Of a stretch of 64,000 nucleotides of DNA, positions 26,968 through 35,260 are shown piece by piece; the first letter of the stretch is position 1, and every line of letters begins with the position of its first letter. This DNA comes from Blastocatellia bacterium (lineage in GTDB: Bacteria; Acidobacteriota; Blastocatellia; Chloracidobacteriales; JADJPF01): positions 168,423 through 232,422 of the forward strand of contig JANWYG010000003.1 in NCBI GenBank assembly GCA_025057015.1. The letters run 5' to 3'. The notes beneath the pieces were generated by a model. The model saw only the letters and a program-made list of their open reading frames with translations, did no database searches and was not told the DNA's origin. The translations under genes were made by a program, and so were the position numbers.

Positions 26968-27927
26968 ATGCTGGATTACTTTCTCCTTTTTGTAGGCTTA
27001 CCTATTTTGCTTAAGAGTGCTGACCTACTTGTCGAAGGTGCTTCATCTCTTGCCAAACGCCTTGCTGTATCGGATCTGGTTATAGGGCTTACTGTAGTGG
27101 CTTTCGGGACTTCGGCACCGGAGCTAGTGGTTACGATAGTAGCTGGTATCAAAGGTAATTCTGAGCTAGTCCTTGGGAACATAGTAGGCAGTAACATAGC
27201 GAACATTCTTCTGATACTAGGGTTAGCCGCCACGGTCTATCCACTTACAGTACATAGAAACACGGTTTGGAAAGAAATTCCGCTGTCGTTACTTTCGGCC
27301 GTAGTGATAGCGTTAATGGCGAACGATGCGTTGATAGACCGTTTGCCTGCTTCTGTGGTTTCTAGAATAGATGGCGCAGTATTAGTTTGCTTTTTCTCGA
27401 TCTTTCTTTACTACACATACGGTATAGCGAAAGCTGGTGGTGAGGTGGCTGAAGAGACGTTTATAGTTCTAGGCTTATTTAAATCAGCGGTGTTTATTGT
27501 CTTAGGGTTGCTTGGTTTAGTGTTAGGTGGCGAGTGGATAGTAAGCGGCGCTGTAGGTATTGCACAGAAGCTCGGGATGAGTGAGAGGTTAATAGGGCTG
27601 ACTATCATTGCTGTCGGTACGTCTTTACCGGAGCTTGCAGCGTCCGTTATGGCGGCTTTTCGTCACAAGACGGACATAGCGGTTGGCAACGCTATTGGTT
27701 CGAATATATTCAACTCGTTTTGGATACTGGGTGTAGGTGCAGTAATAAGGCCGATTCCGTTTGATACCTCTGGTAACCTAGACATGTTGTTTATGATAGG
27801 AGCCAACGTTCTTTTGTTTGGCTACCTATTCATCGGCGAGCGTCATAGAGTAAGTCGATGGCAAGGCATATTTTCAGTATACCTCTATTTAGTATACATC
27901 GTCATAATAGTGCTTAGGAGAAAGTGA
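26968..27927 (+). CDS. Calcium/sodium antiporter (YrbG/CaCA family)
   Basis: A 319-residue membrane exchanger with about ten helices in two inverted repeats. The alpha-repeats are clear: GTSAPELVVTIVAG with GNIVGSNIANILL, and GTSLPELAASVMAA with GNAIGSNIFNSFW. It probably exports Ca2+ in exchange for Na+. The ATG follows directly after the nrtR stop, so it is co-transcribed with the NAD genes; no functional link is known. Confidence 0.95.
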   Translation: MLDYFLLFVGLPILLKSADLLVEGASSLAKRLAVSDLVIGLTVVAFGTSAPELVVTIVAGIKGNSELVLGNIVGSNIANILLILGLAATVYPLTVHRNTVWKEIPLSLLSAVVIALMANDALIDRLPASVVSRIDGAVLVCFFSIFLYYTYGIAKAGGEVAEETFIVLGLFKSAVFIVLGLLGLVLGGEWIVSGAVGIAQKLGMSERLIGLTIIAVGTSLPELAASVMAAFRHKTDIAVGNAIGSNIFNSFWILGVGAVIRPIPFDTSGNLDMLFMIGANVLLFGYLFIGERHRVSRWQGIFSVYLYLVYIVIIVLRRK

Positions 27928-28964
27928 CTGAGCGGTGGCTTTTTTCTGCTAGGACTGACATAGTGGTATTCGCAGGTAGCGCACTTTTGTCGCTTTTGCT
28001 GCTTTTTTGGGGAACAGAGCATCGTCTGATAGATGGCGAATCTCCCGAGTGGGTATGGGTAACGGGGGTGCTACTTGTGGATGTAGCACATGTATGGGCG
28101 ACGGGATTTAGAGTTTATTTTGATGTAGAGGAGCTTAAGCGCAGGCCATACCTTTATATAAGTGTGCCAATGTTGGGGTACTTGCTTGGGATAGCCCTTT
28201 ACTCTGAAGGCGAGCTAGTTTTTTGGCGTGTCTTGGCTTATGTGGCGGTTTATCACTTTGTTCGGCAGCAATACGGTTGGGTTGCACTTTATCGTGCCCG
28301 TGCTCGAGAGCGGGATCGCCTGGGATATTGGATAGATAGTGCTGCTGTTTATGCTGGTAGTCTCTATCCCTTAATTTATTGGCACTTGCAGTTACCTAGG
28401 AACTTCGCTTGGTTTGTGCAAGGTGACTTCATGCATGGCTTGCCGTGGTGGTTAGAGAGGATTGCTTTAGGGTTATATGTGTTTATTTTGGCCGCGTATA
28501 CTTGCCGGTCGCTGTGGAGTTGGCTAGCCGGACGGGCCAATCCTGGAAAAGACTTGGTGGTGTTTACGACGGCCATATGTTGGTATGCTGGCATAGTCGT
28601 TTACAATTCTGATTTTGCTTTTACTGTGACAAACGTGTTCATACATGGGATACCGTATATTGTCTTGGTATATGTATATGCACGGCGTCGAGCTGAGCTG
28701 AGACCAAACAAATTCCTATCTAAGTTATTAATGAAAGGGCCTTGGGTAGTGCTTTTATCTATTTGGGCGCTTGCCTACATAGAAGAGCTTTTCTGGGATA
28801 GGACTATATGGCACGAGCGAAGTTGGCTCTTTGGTTCGCATTGGGAACTGGCAGACGGCAGCAAATTGATGCTCGTGCCGTTACTTGCTTTACCGCAGGT
28901 GTGCCACTATGTGCTTGACGGCTTCATTTGGAAGCGCAAGCAGATACCGGAACTGTTTAGTTAG
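27924..28964 (+). CDS. Polytopic membrane protein of unknown function with conserved-looking histidines
   Basis: A 346-residue protein with about nine to ten hydrophobic helices; I do not recognise the family with certainty. Polar residues recur at helix ends: D53/H56 (VDVAHVW), H111-F-V-R-Q-Q (YHFVRQQYGW), FIHGIPY near 240 and H328/D332 (QVCHYVLDGFIW). Such a set suggests a metal or haem site, as in membrane oxygenases or desaturase-like enzymes, but this is inference. The GTG start overlaps the antiporter stop by 4 nt (GTGA), so it is the last gene of the NAD/antiporter operon. Its stop overlaps the convergent FHA gene. Confidence 0.8.
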   Translation: MTERWLFSARTDIVVFAGSALLSLLLLFWGTEHRLIDGESPEWVWVTGVLLVDVAHVWATGFRVYFDVEELKRRPYLYISVPMLGYLLGIALYSEGELVFWRVLAYVAVYHFVRQQYGWVALYRARARERDRLGYWIDSAAVYAGSLYPLIYWHLQLPRNFAWFVQGDFMHGLPWWLERIALGLYVFILAAYTCRSLWSWLAGRANPGKDLVVFTTAICWYAGIVVYNSDFAFTVTNVFIHGIPYIVLVYVYARRRAELRPNKFLSKLLMKGPWVVLLSIWALAYIEELFWDRTIWHERSWLFGSHWELADGSKLMLVPLLALPQVCHYVLDGFIWKRKQIPELFS

Positions 28965-29467
28965 TCTGTTTCTACGTAGCTGAAGGAAGTACCGCCAAAA
29001 GTTATTTCGTCACCTTCATGTATCGGTAGCGGTTGCCGAGGCTGTATACGCACTCCATTTAGTGTAGTACCGTTAAAGCTGTCTAGATCTTCAAGCCAGA
29101 AGTTACGTCCGTCAAGCGAGTAGATACGAGCATGTCGGCGTGAAATCTTTGCTTGCAGGTCATATTTTGTTAGATCGATGTTTGGGTAGCTTCGAGTCTG
29201 CGGATCGACGCGTCCTATCAGGTTTGCATATGGGTCAAGCGTAAAACTGACGTTAGCGTTGTCGTTTAGGACAAGCCGGGCTGAATTCGGTGGCTGAGCA
29301 ACTTGCACGTCATAACGGAGAATGTAGTGTGCAAGTTGCTCTTTGCAACCTTTTGCAAACGTTGCTAGAGCAAAGCTAAGGTATTGTTGTGCGAGCAAGT
29401 CTGCGCCGGAACGTTCTAAAAACTCTAGGGTTCTTTCTACTATATCGACAATTTCATCCTTTCTCAT
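28961..29467 (-). CDS. FHA-domain protein
   Basis: A 168-residue protein. The C-terminal half (about 70-165) is a forkhead-associated domain that binds phosphothreonine peptides: [28 protein letters not shown] and EGDEITFGG. The N-terminal 65 residues are helical with no recognised domain. It is a likely reader of the Hanks kinases abundant in this window. Its ATG overlaps the glyA stop by 4 nt (ATGA). Confidence 0.92.
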   Translation of the reverse strand: MRKDEIVDIVERTLEFLERSGADLLAQQYLSFALATFAKGCKEQLAHYILRYDVQVAQPPNSARLVLNDNANVSFTLDPYANLIGRVDPQTRSYPNIDLTKYDLQAKISRRHARIYSLDGRNFWLEDLDSFNGTTLNGVRIQPRQPLPIHEGDEITFGGTSFSYVETD

Positions 29468-30741
29468 ATGCTACTAGCCTTATCGTATCTTTGGAGTCTT
29501 GATTGATAGAGCGGGAAGTTATGGCAGAGCCTTTCTACCTCTAAACGGATACGTTCTTGCAGTCCAGTGTCATCCACTGCCGAGAGCACTTCAGCTATCC
29601 AAGTGCCGATTTTTTGCATTTCTTCTTCACGCATGCCCCTGGTAGTCAGAGCAGGTGTTCCTATTCGTATTCCGCTGCTGATGAGCGGCGGATTTTTATC
29701 AAAAGGAATAGTATTTTTGTTTACAGTTATGCCTGCCTTTTCTAAAGCTTTTTCAGCTATCTTGCCGGTAAGTCCCTTGGAAGATACGTCGACAAGAATG
29801 AGGTGATTGTCAGTTCCTCCAGAAACGAGCCTAAAACCAGCATTGCGCAGTGTTTCAGCCAGTATGGATGCATTCTTAACTACCTGTGCTTGATAGGCTT
29901 TGAAGCCTGGCTGTAGGGCTTCATGGAAGCAGACGGCTTTGGCAGCTATGATGTGCACAAGCGGTCCACCTTGTACGCCTGGGAAAACGGCTCGATCGAG
30001 TTCTTTTGAGTGTTTTTCTGTGCACATCGCTATGCCTGACCGAGGGCCTCGCAGTGTCTTATGGGTAGTAGAGGTGACAAAGTCCGCGTGGGGGATAGGC
30101 GAAGGATGTAGCCCTGCGGCTACCAGGCCTGCTATATGTGCTATATCGGCTAGCACTAAGGCGTCTACAGCACGAGCTATTGCCGCTATACGCTCGAAAT
30201 CGATAGTTCTTGGATAGGCACTTGCTCCGCAGATGATCATCTTTGGCCGGTGTTCATGTGCAAGCCGTTCGAGCTCCTTATAGTCTATGCGTTCGGTTTC
30301 TTTATCCACTCCATACGGAACGACGTTAAAGTACTTGCCGGAGAAATTAAGCGGATGACCATGCGTTAAGTGTCCGCCGTGTGAAAGATCCATTCCCAGT
30401 ATTGTGTCACCTGGTTTCAGCGCCGCCAGATAGACGCTCATATTAGCTTGTGCGCCTGAGTGAGGTTGTACGTTGACGTGGTCACAGTGAAAGAGCTGCT
30501 TTGCCCTATCTTGTGCTAACCTTTCTACTACATCGACAAACTCGCAGCCGCCATAGTAGCGCCGACCAGGATAGCCTTCTGCGTACTTATTGGTAAAGAC
30601 CGAGCCCATGGCTTCGAGTACGGCTTCGCTGACATAGTTTTCCGAAGCTATCAGCTCAAGACCAGAAGCTAACCGTTGCGTTTCGTTATATATTGCTTCA
30701 GCTATTTGTGGATCTACTTCAGAAAGTGCAGATTTGTGCAT
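29464..30741 (-). CDS. glyA: Serine hydroxymethyltransferase
   Basis: Interconverts serine and glycine with tetrahydrofolate, the main source of one-carbon units. The PLP lysine is K228 in [41 protein letters not shown] and the C-terminal GTPALTTRG are all typical. Length (425 aa) is normal. The ribosome site AAGGAGTGAACT precedes the ATG. It lies 12 nt after the rodZ-like gene and overlaps the FHA gene. No glycine riboswitch was seen. Confidence 0.98.
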   Translation of the reverse strand: MHKSALSEVDPQIAEAIYNETQRLASGLELIASENYVSEAVLEAMGSVFTNKYAEGYPGRRYYGGCEFVDVVERLAQDRAKQLFHCDHVNVQPHSGAQANMSVYLAALKPGDTILGMDLSHGGHLTHGHPLNFSGKYFNVVPYGVDKETERIDYKELERLAHEHRPKMIICGASAYPRTIDFERIAAIARAVDALVLADIAHIAGLVAAGLHPSPIPHADFVTSTTHKTLRGPRSGIAMCTEKHSKELDRAVFPGVQGGPLVHIIAAKAVCFHEALQPGFKAYQAQVVKNASILAETLRNAGFRLVSGGTDNHLILVDVSSKGLTGKIAEKALEKAGITVNKNTIPFDKNPPLISSGIRIGTPALTTRGMREEEMQKIGTWIAEVLSAVDDTGLQERIRLEVERLCHNFPLYQSRLQRYDKASSI

Positions 30742-30753
30742 AGTTCACTCCTT

Positions 30754-31728
30754 TCAGTCTTCTTGAGAACTCCCATCTGGTTGAGGTTGGTCTTGGCTTG
30801 GCCTAGGCTTTGTTGTAGTTGGTTTAGTCTCGGGTTTGATTTCATCTTCTAGAGAACCTGCTATAACAGGTGGCTTAGTTATTTGGGGTTTAGTAGCAGT
30901 TTCAGGAATGTTACTAGGCTGTTGCTGGACTGCTGCTGGCTGCGAGGTTTCTGACTCGCTAGTTGCTACAGTTGTAGTGAGAAAGTCTTTGAAATTATCC
31001 TTTGTGATGAGTACTCTTTTCGCAGTAAGTCCATCTTTGCTTGGCAGGGTAATTTGTTGCCCGTTTAGCTCGATTCTAACTGCGGTCAAATTGCCTACTG
31101 TAATTAGAAACTTGCTGGTTGCCTTGAACTCTTTAGTTTGACCGGAAGGTATAATTAGCTCTACTGGTTTAGCGTCTTCAGACTGAACGCTTACCCAGCA
31201 GTCCTTAGTGGCTTTGAGGACCAGCGTTAAGCCTTCTGCAACAGCGGCTGTTGTAGTGGTTGGTAGCTCTTCTTTAGTTGGTTCTTTGGATGTATCTTGT
31301 TGTTGTGGTGGTTGCGCTACTGCTTGTACTTGGGGTAGATTAGAGTCTTCTTTTGCGAAGTATTTCACCACGAGCCAACCGACAGCAGCGATCAGTCCGA
31401 GCAGGACCACTACGGTAGCGAGCACGAGTAGTTGACTAGGTTCGTGTTGAGCATGCGTCGTAGATGAAAAGTCTTTGAGCAACTCATCGCCTGTAGTATT
31501 AGTGGCCTTGCGGTACTTTTCTATGGCTTCTTCTTCGTTCATCTTCACGTACCGCGCGTAGGCTTTTATGAACGAACGCGAATAAACGCCGCCAGGTAAA
31601 GCTGCATAGTCGTCTGATTCTATTGCTCGCAGAAACCTTATTCCAATTCTAGTGGCTTCGGATATCTCTTGTAGAGTGATGTTTTGCTCTTCTCTACGCC
31701 GTTTCAATTCTTGACCCAGGGTCTCCAT
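30754..31728 (-). CDS. RodZ-like HTH membrane protein
   Basis: A 324-residue bitopic protein. An N-terminal XRE/HTH_25 domain (LGQELKRRREEQNITLQEIS ending near YARYVKMNEEEAIEKY) precedes one transmembrane helix (about 105-127, VVLLGLIAAVGWLVVKYF). A periplasmic DUF4115-like beta domain (about 172-240, KDCWVSVQSEDAKPVELI) follows. A low-complexity Pro/Thr/Gln tail ends the protein. This is the RodZ layout; RodZ links MreB to the cell-wall elongation machinery. It is first in the rodZ-glyA-FHA unit. Confidence 0.88.
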   Translation of the reverse strand: METLGQELKRRREEQNITLQEISEATRIGIRFLRAIESDDYAALPGGVYSRSFIKAYARYVKMNEEEAIEKYRKATNTTGDELLKDFSSTTHAQHEPSQLLVLATVVVLLGLIAAVGWLVVKYFAKEDSNLPQVQAVAQPPQQQDTSKEPTKEELPTTTTAAVAEGLTLVLKATKDCWVSVQSEDAKPVELIIPSGQTKEFKATSKFLITVGNLTAVRIELNGQQITLPSKDGLTAKRVLITKDNFKDFLTTTVATSESETSQPAAVQQQPSNIPETATKPQITKPPVIAGSLEDEIKPETKPTTTKPRPSQDQPQPDGSSQED

Positions 31729-31851
31729 TGAAACTTTTGCCTCGCTTTTATAGTGTGCTGTAAGCTAAGTTTGTGTTTTTTAGAGCTGTTGATGTCAGCA
31801 TTTGTCTAGATTGTATCATTTTTGCTTTGTCTAAACTATGCTATCGGGCGT

Positions 31852-33102
31852 CTACGATATCTTAACTACAACCAATGTGCAATCATCTTCTATCGTGTCA
31901 CAAGTTTTAAACTTCGAAGTAGCTGAGTAGATCTCGTCGACTAGGTTCTTGGCTGGCAAATGCCGATTTTTTATAGCCACTTCAACTACTTTGCTGACAT
32001 TAGTTTCTTCATCTTCGCTGAGCGTGTCGGTTAATCCATCGGTGTAGATTATTATCATGTCGCCGGCGGAGACTTCATGTAAGATTTCTCTATACTGTAC
32101 GGCTGGCAAAAGACCTAGGACGGTGTCACTGCTGTCAAGCCTTAGCCAAGAGTTATCTGAACGGATGAGCACAGGTGGATTGTGGCCAGCATTGATATAC
32201 CTAAGCAAGTAACTGTCTTTCCTCAACTCCATGTAGAAGGCGGTAACGTACCTGTCATCGACGTTACTTTCGCCGAGCAACATGTTTAGCTTGCAAAAGG
32301 CCTTGGCTGGTGGGCAATCATCGCAAAGTTGGGCACGTAACATTGCCCTGAATGACGCCATGATTAGTGCTGCGGGCACTCCCTTTCCTGCAACATCAGC
32401 TACTACTATACCCATTTTCTCTTCTGAGAACTGAAGGTAGTCAAAGTAATCTCCCCCAACTTCTTCTATGGGATGATTGATGCCAGCAATGTCGAATCTG
32501 CCAAACTGTGGGGTAGACTTAGGTAATAGGCTCTGCTGTACCCGACGGGCAACGGCTAATTCTGCTTCGAGCCGTTTCTTTTCCATTAGCGCTTCGTGTA
32601 GTAAAACCTTTTCTATAGAAATTGCAACGTAGCTTGCGAAAAACAAGAGCAGATCCAGATCAGATTTTGTGTAGGCGTTTACTTGGTCTGATTCTAGGTT
32701 GAAGGCTCCTATTACCTTGCCGTTGATTCTAATTGGCACAACCAATTCTGAGCGGGTTGAGGCTCTTACAGCAACATAGCGTTTGTCTTTATGTACATCG
32801 GGGACTATAGTAGCAAAGCCAGTTTTGACTACCCAGCCGACTATTCCCACTCCTATCTTGAATCGAGAATAGGTTTCTGAATCGTATCCTTTGACCTTGT
32901 GGGCTCTGATCTGGCCAGGTCTAGCCGGATCGAGGATGTAGATTCCCGCCGAATCATAATGAATGAACTTGCGCGTAGTTTGCATTATCAGCTCTAGCAA
33001 TGAGTCTATGTCTAAAGTCGAGCTGATCTTCTTTGATAACTCGAGGATGAGTTTCAGACGGGTTTCATAGGTTGTTTTGTCGTGCTTGTTTCTTATTGAC
33101 AT
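31852..33102 (-). CDS. GAF-domain SpoIIE/RsbU-type PP2C phosphatase
   Basis: A 416-residue protein: a GAF domain (about 15-170) joined by a helical linker (ARRVQQSLLPKS) to a SpoIIE-type PP2C domain with EVGGDYFDY, VADVAGKGVPAAL, YINAGHNPP and YTDGLTD metal-site motifs. Enzymes of this type dephosphorylate STAS anti-sigma antagonists. I use ATG 33102, with GAGG 7 nt upstream; it overlaps the end of the UDG gene by 10 nt. The open frame runs 85 codons further, but that part lies inside the UDG coding region in another frame. A STAS gene starts at 33799 on the other strand, a likely target. Confidence 0.93.
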   Translation of the reverse strand: MSIRNKHDKTTYETRLKLILELSKKISSTLDIDSLLELIMQTTRKFIHYDSAGIYILDPARPGQIRAHKVKGYDSETYSRFKIGVGIVGWVVKTGFATIVPDVHKDKRYVAVRASTRSELVVPIRINGKVIGAFNLESDQVNAYTKSDLDLLLFFASYVAISIEKVLLHEALMEKKRLEAELAVARRVQQSLLPKSTPQFGRFDIAGINHPIEEVGGDYFDYLQFSEEKMGIVVADVAGKGVPAALIMASFRAMLRAQLCDDCPPAKAFCKLNMLLGESNVDDRYVTAFYMELRKDSYLLRYINAGHNPPVLIRSDNSWLRLDSSDTVLGLLPAVQYREILHEVSAGDMIIIYTDGLTDTLSEDEETNVSKVVEVAIKNRHLPAKNLVDEIYSATSKFKTCDTIEDDCTLVVVKIS

Positions 33103-33695
33103 TTCAATGCCTCGCGTATGGCCTTGTAATCCTGCAGCTGAAGTTCTTTGCTCCGGACTGAGATCACCACGTTGGGACTTGGGTGATACAGTGGAACGAG
33201 TTTGCGTCCGTTCCAATCGTGTACTTGTCCTACGGAAGAAGCAAGTTTTAGACCGTGGCTGCAGATTTTGTCCAAAGTATCGAGAGCTATCGCACCAAGT
33301 GTAGCAACTACAGGTGGATCTAGTATCTCTATCTGTTTTTGCAAATAGTAACGGCAATTGGCTATTTCTGCTGCTTTAGGTCTAACATTTCTTTGACCTA
33401 TGCGCGGGTTGCACAACACAGCGTTCGTAATGAATATGTTGTTGCGGGTCAAACCCGTGACTTGCAAAAACAAGTCAAAGTGTTCTCCAGAGCGGTCTCC
33501 TAATAGAGGTACCCTAGTACGGTCAGCACCTAGCCTAGCTGGAGCCTCAGCTATAAACAAAACTACGGGATTTAAAGGCCCGTTGAGCTTGCTGAGCACC
33601 GCCTTACGATCGGCCATTCTAGGGCAAAGTTGACAGCGGCTTGCCTCAGCACAAAGAAGTTTAAACTGCTTTTCTCGGTCAGATATGTGGTTCAT
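33093..33695 (-). CDS. Uracil-DNA glycosylase family 4/5-like
   Basis: A DNA-repair enzyme of the iron-sulfur UDG superfamily. Four cysteines fit the 4Fe-4S pattern: C-Q-L-C near the N-terminus, then C in NAVLCNP and C in EIANC. The catalytic region FIAEAPARLGADRTRVPLLG and the C-terminal LYHPSP motif are typical, closer to the variant with ADRTxxP than to classical family 4 (GEAPG). Uracil removal is likely but the exact class is uncertain. ATG 33695 lies about 10 nt after a TATAAT (33706-33711 on the minus strand), suggesting a short-leader transcript; ATG 33734 is an alternative. Confidence 0.85.
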   Translation of the reverse strand: MNHISDREKQFKLLCAEASRCQLCPRMADRKAVLSKLNGPLNPVVLFIAEAPARLGADRTRVPLLGDRSGEHFDLFLQVTGLTRNNIFITNAVLCNPRIGQRNVRPKAAEIANCRYYLQKQIEILDPPVVATLGAIALDTLDKICSHGLKLASSVGQVHDWNGRKLVPLYHPSPNVVISVRSKELQLQDYKAIREALKCQ

Positions 33696-33798
33696 AAAAA
33701 ATGAAATTATACCATACCAAATATGGTAGGCCATAAGGCTATGACTATAACCGTTTTTCTGTTAAACTCGCTTCTCGACTAAGGCTTAGGAGGAAAAC

Positions 33799-34143
33799 AT
33801 GTCGGTTACATTCAGGGAGAGAGAAAATAGTGGCGTACATATCATCGATGTTGTAGGTCGAATAACGCTCGGTTCAGGTAACCAGGAGTTGAGAGAAAGA
33901 GTAAATGCTGCGCTTGATGCAGGTAAGACTAAGATAATATTGAACTTAGGCGAAGTAAGCTATCTAGATAGCTCTGGTGTAGGTACTTTAGTAGGCTGTT
34001 TTACTAGTGCTCAAAACCGAGGTGCAACGCTAAAACTAATCAATCTGACGAATAAGATACGTGACTTGTTAGCGATAACTAAATTGCTTACTGTATTCGA
34101 TGTTTATGATTCTGAGGAAGCAGCAGTAAATAGTTTTCAGTAG
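33799..34143 (+). CDS. STAS-domain anti-sigma factor antagonist
   Basis: A 114-residue RsbV/SpoIIAA-type STAS protein with the phosphorylation loop YLDSSGVGT (Ser58 as acceptor). AGGAGG is well placed before the ATG. It is divergent from the UDG/SpoIIE-phosphatase operon, and these likely form one partner-switching pathway. It is about half identical by eye to the other STAS protein at 14266, especially in the last third (DLLAITKLLTVFDVYDSEEA versus the matching stretch there), so the two are paralogues. The anti-sigma kinase is not in the window. Confidence 0.93.
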   Translation: MSVTFRERENSGVHIIDVVGRITLGSGNQELRERVNAALDAGKTKIILNLGEVSYLDSSGVGTLVGCFTSAQNRGATLKLINLTNKIRDLLAITKLLTVFDVYDSEEAAVNSFQ

Positions 34144-34179
34144 TACCTCACTGCGGTAGAGCGTTAGGTGCTAGTGCCA

Positions 34180-34253
34180 CGGCAGCTTATGTGCCGCAAT
34201 GCAAGAGAGCCGGCCGCCCGCGTTGAGCGTGCGGTGCTCGGCTGCGACTTTTT
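34180..34253 (+). terminator. Putative terminator region after the STAS gene
   Basis: Two GC-rich stem-loops in a patch richer in G+C than its surroundings. CGGCA at 34180-34184 pairs with TGCCG at 34192-34196. AGCCG at 34208-34212 pairs with CGGCT at 34239-34243 with further internal pairing, and TTTTT follows at 34249-34253. The second fits an imperfect intrinsic terminator for the STAS transcript; a small structured RNA is an alternative. Confidence 0.5.
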
Positions 34254-34299
34254 AGCAGTTCAAAAGCAGTCGGAGTGTGCAGACACTTTTCCAGATTGC

Positions 34300-35205
34300 C
34301 TAGGCGATACTTAACTCATAGAGCCTTGAAGCTAAGACTTCGATTCTGTCTCGACCTACTACTTGGTATATCCATCTTTCAGGAATGCCGCTACGGCCAT
34401 AGGCTGCACCGAAGAATGCCCCGGTGAGTGCGGCTATGGCGTCAGGACGTTTGCCTCCTAGAGCTGCTGCACGACAGACAGCGTTTTCAAAAGAGTCACT
34501 GTTTAATAGGAACCAGAACGCACTTTGCACGGTAGCTATGCTATAGCCTGAGGGTTGAAGATCGTCATAGCGCATTTGTGGTACGGCTGCTAGGGGCTCC
34601 TTATAGATAGGGGCATGTTCAGCAGCGAAGGCCAAACTTTTTCCGTAGACGTCGGGCTCACCTAAGGCTAGCCTAGTTACGGCATAGCATGCTACTAGAG
34701 CTCCCTGGACGCAGCGTTCGTCCCAATGTGTTATGCGACAAGCTGTAGAGACGTCTTCTAGAAGCTTTTTCGGGCGGTGGATTCTGAGTAGTGCTACTGG
34801 AATTGAATAGATTATAGCGATGCTACCAGCCGTATCCAGACTCTTATCGTAGGATGCTGCTTCGCTAGCTTCCTGCCATGTTTCACCTTCGCTTTGGCGT
34901 TCTAGTACGTGCCTGGTGAAGTCGTCTATGTCTCTAGGGCGACTTTTGAGCCAACCCACGAAACGTTGAGCTATGTTGTCTGGCTTGAAAGATCTGAGAG
35001 TACAGATCGATTCTAACACTGAGGCAGTCATCTGTCCTTCGTCTGTGCATTCGCCGGGATCGAGATTGAGTTTGCCACCGCCGATCAAATCCCTAAGAGA
35101 GCCATACTTACTTTTAATCTCTTCTTTGCTTAAACCAATGCCTGTAGCAGCCAGAGCATCTGCTATAAATATACCTAGTAGAGAGCCTTCATACTTGCCG
35201 CGCAT
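34300..35205 (-). CDS. ADP-ribosylglycohydrolase-family protein with altered metal-site residues
   Basis: A 301-residue all-helical protein of the ARH/DraG fold (YEGSLLGIFIADALAA, TDEGQMTA at 54-61, and the C-terminal AIAALTGAFFGAAYGRSGIP). Active members remove ADP-ribose from proteins or nucleic acids using two Mg2+. Here the usual TDDT is TDEG (54-57) and the C-terminal G-D-T-D pair is changed: D255 is kept but the first Asp is replaced by Arg (GGKRPDA, 250-256). The site may bind metal differently or be inactive. It is a monocistronic gene; no ADP-ribosyltransferase was seen nearby. Confidence 0.85.
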   Translation of the reverse strand: MRGKYEGSLLGIFIADALAATGIGLSKEEIKSKYGSLRDLIGGGKLNLDPGECTDEGQMTASVLESICTLRSFKPDNIAQRFVGWLKSRPRDIDDFTRHVLERQSEGETWQEASEAASYDKSLDTAGSIAIIYSIPVALLRIHRPKKLLEDVSTACRITHWDERCVQGALVACYAVTRLALGEPDVYGKSLAFAAEHAPIYKEPLAAVPQMRYDDLQPSGYSIATVQSAFWFLLNSDSFENAVCRAAALGGKRPDAIAALTGAFFGAAYGRSGIPERWIYQVVGRDRIEVLASRLYELSIA

Positions 35206-35260
35206 AAGCTATCTCCTCAAGAAGCGCTAATTTTAGTCCAGTTATTTTGCTCAGACAACC

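Noticed and set aside
33103..33357. An 85-codon N-terminal extension of the GAF/SpoIIE phosphatase
   Set aside because: It lies wholly within the UDG coding region in another frame, has unlikely composition (many Cys, Arg, Ser, Thr), and the GAGG-supported ATG at 33102 begins the recognisable protein.
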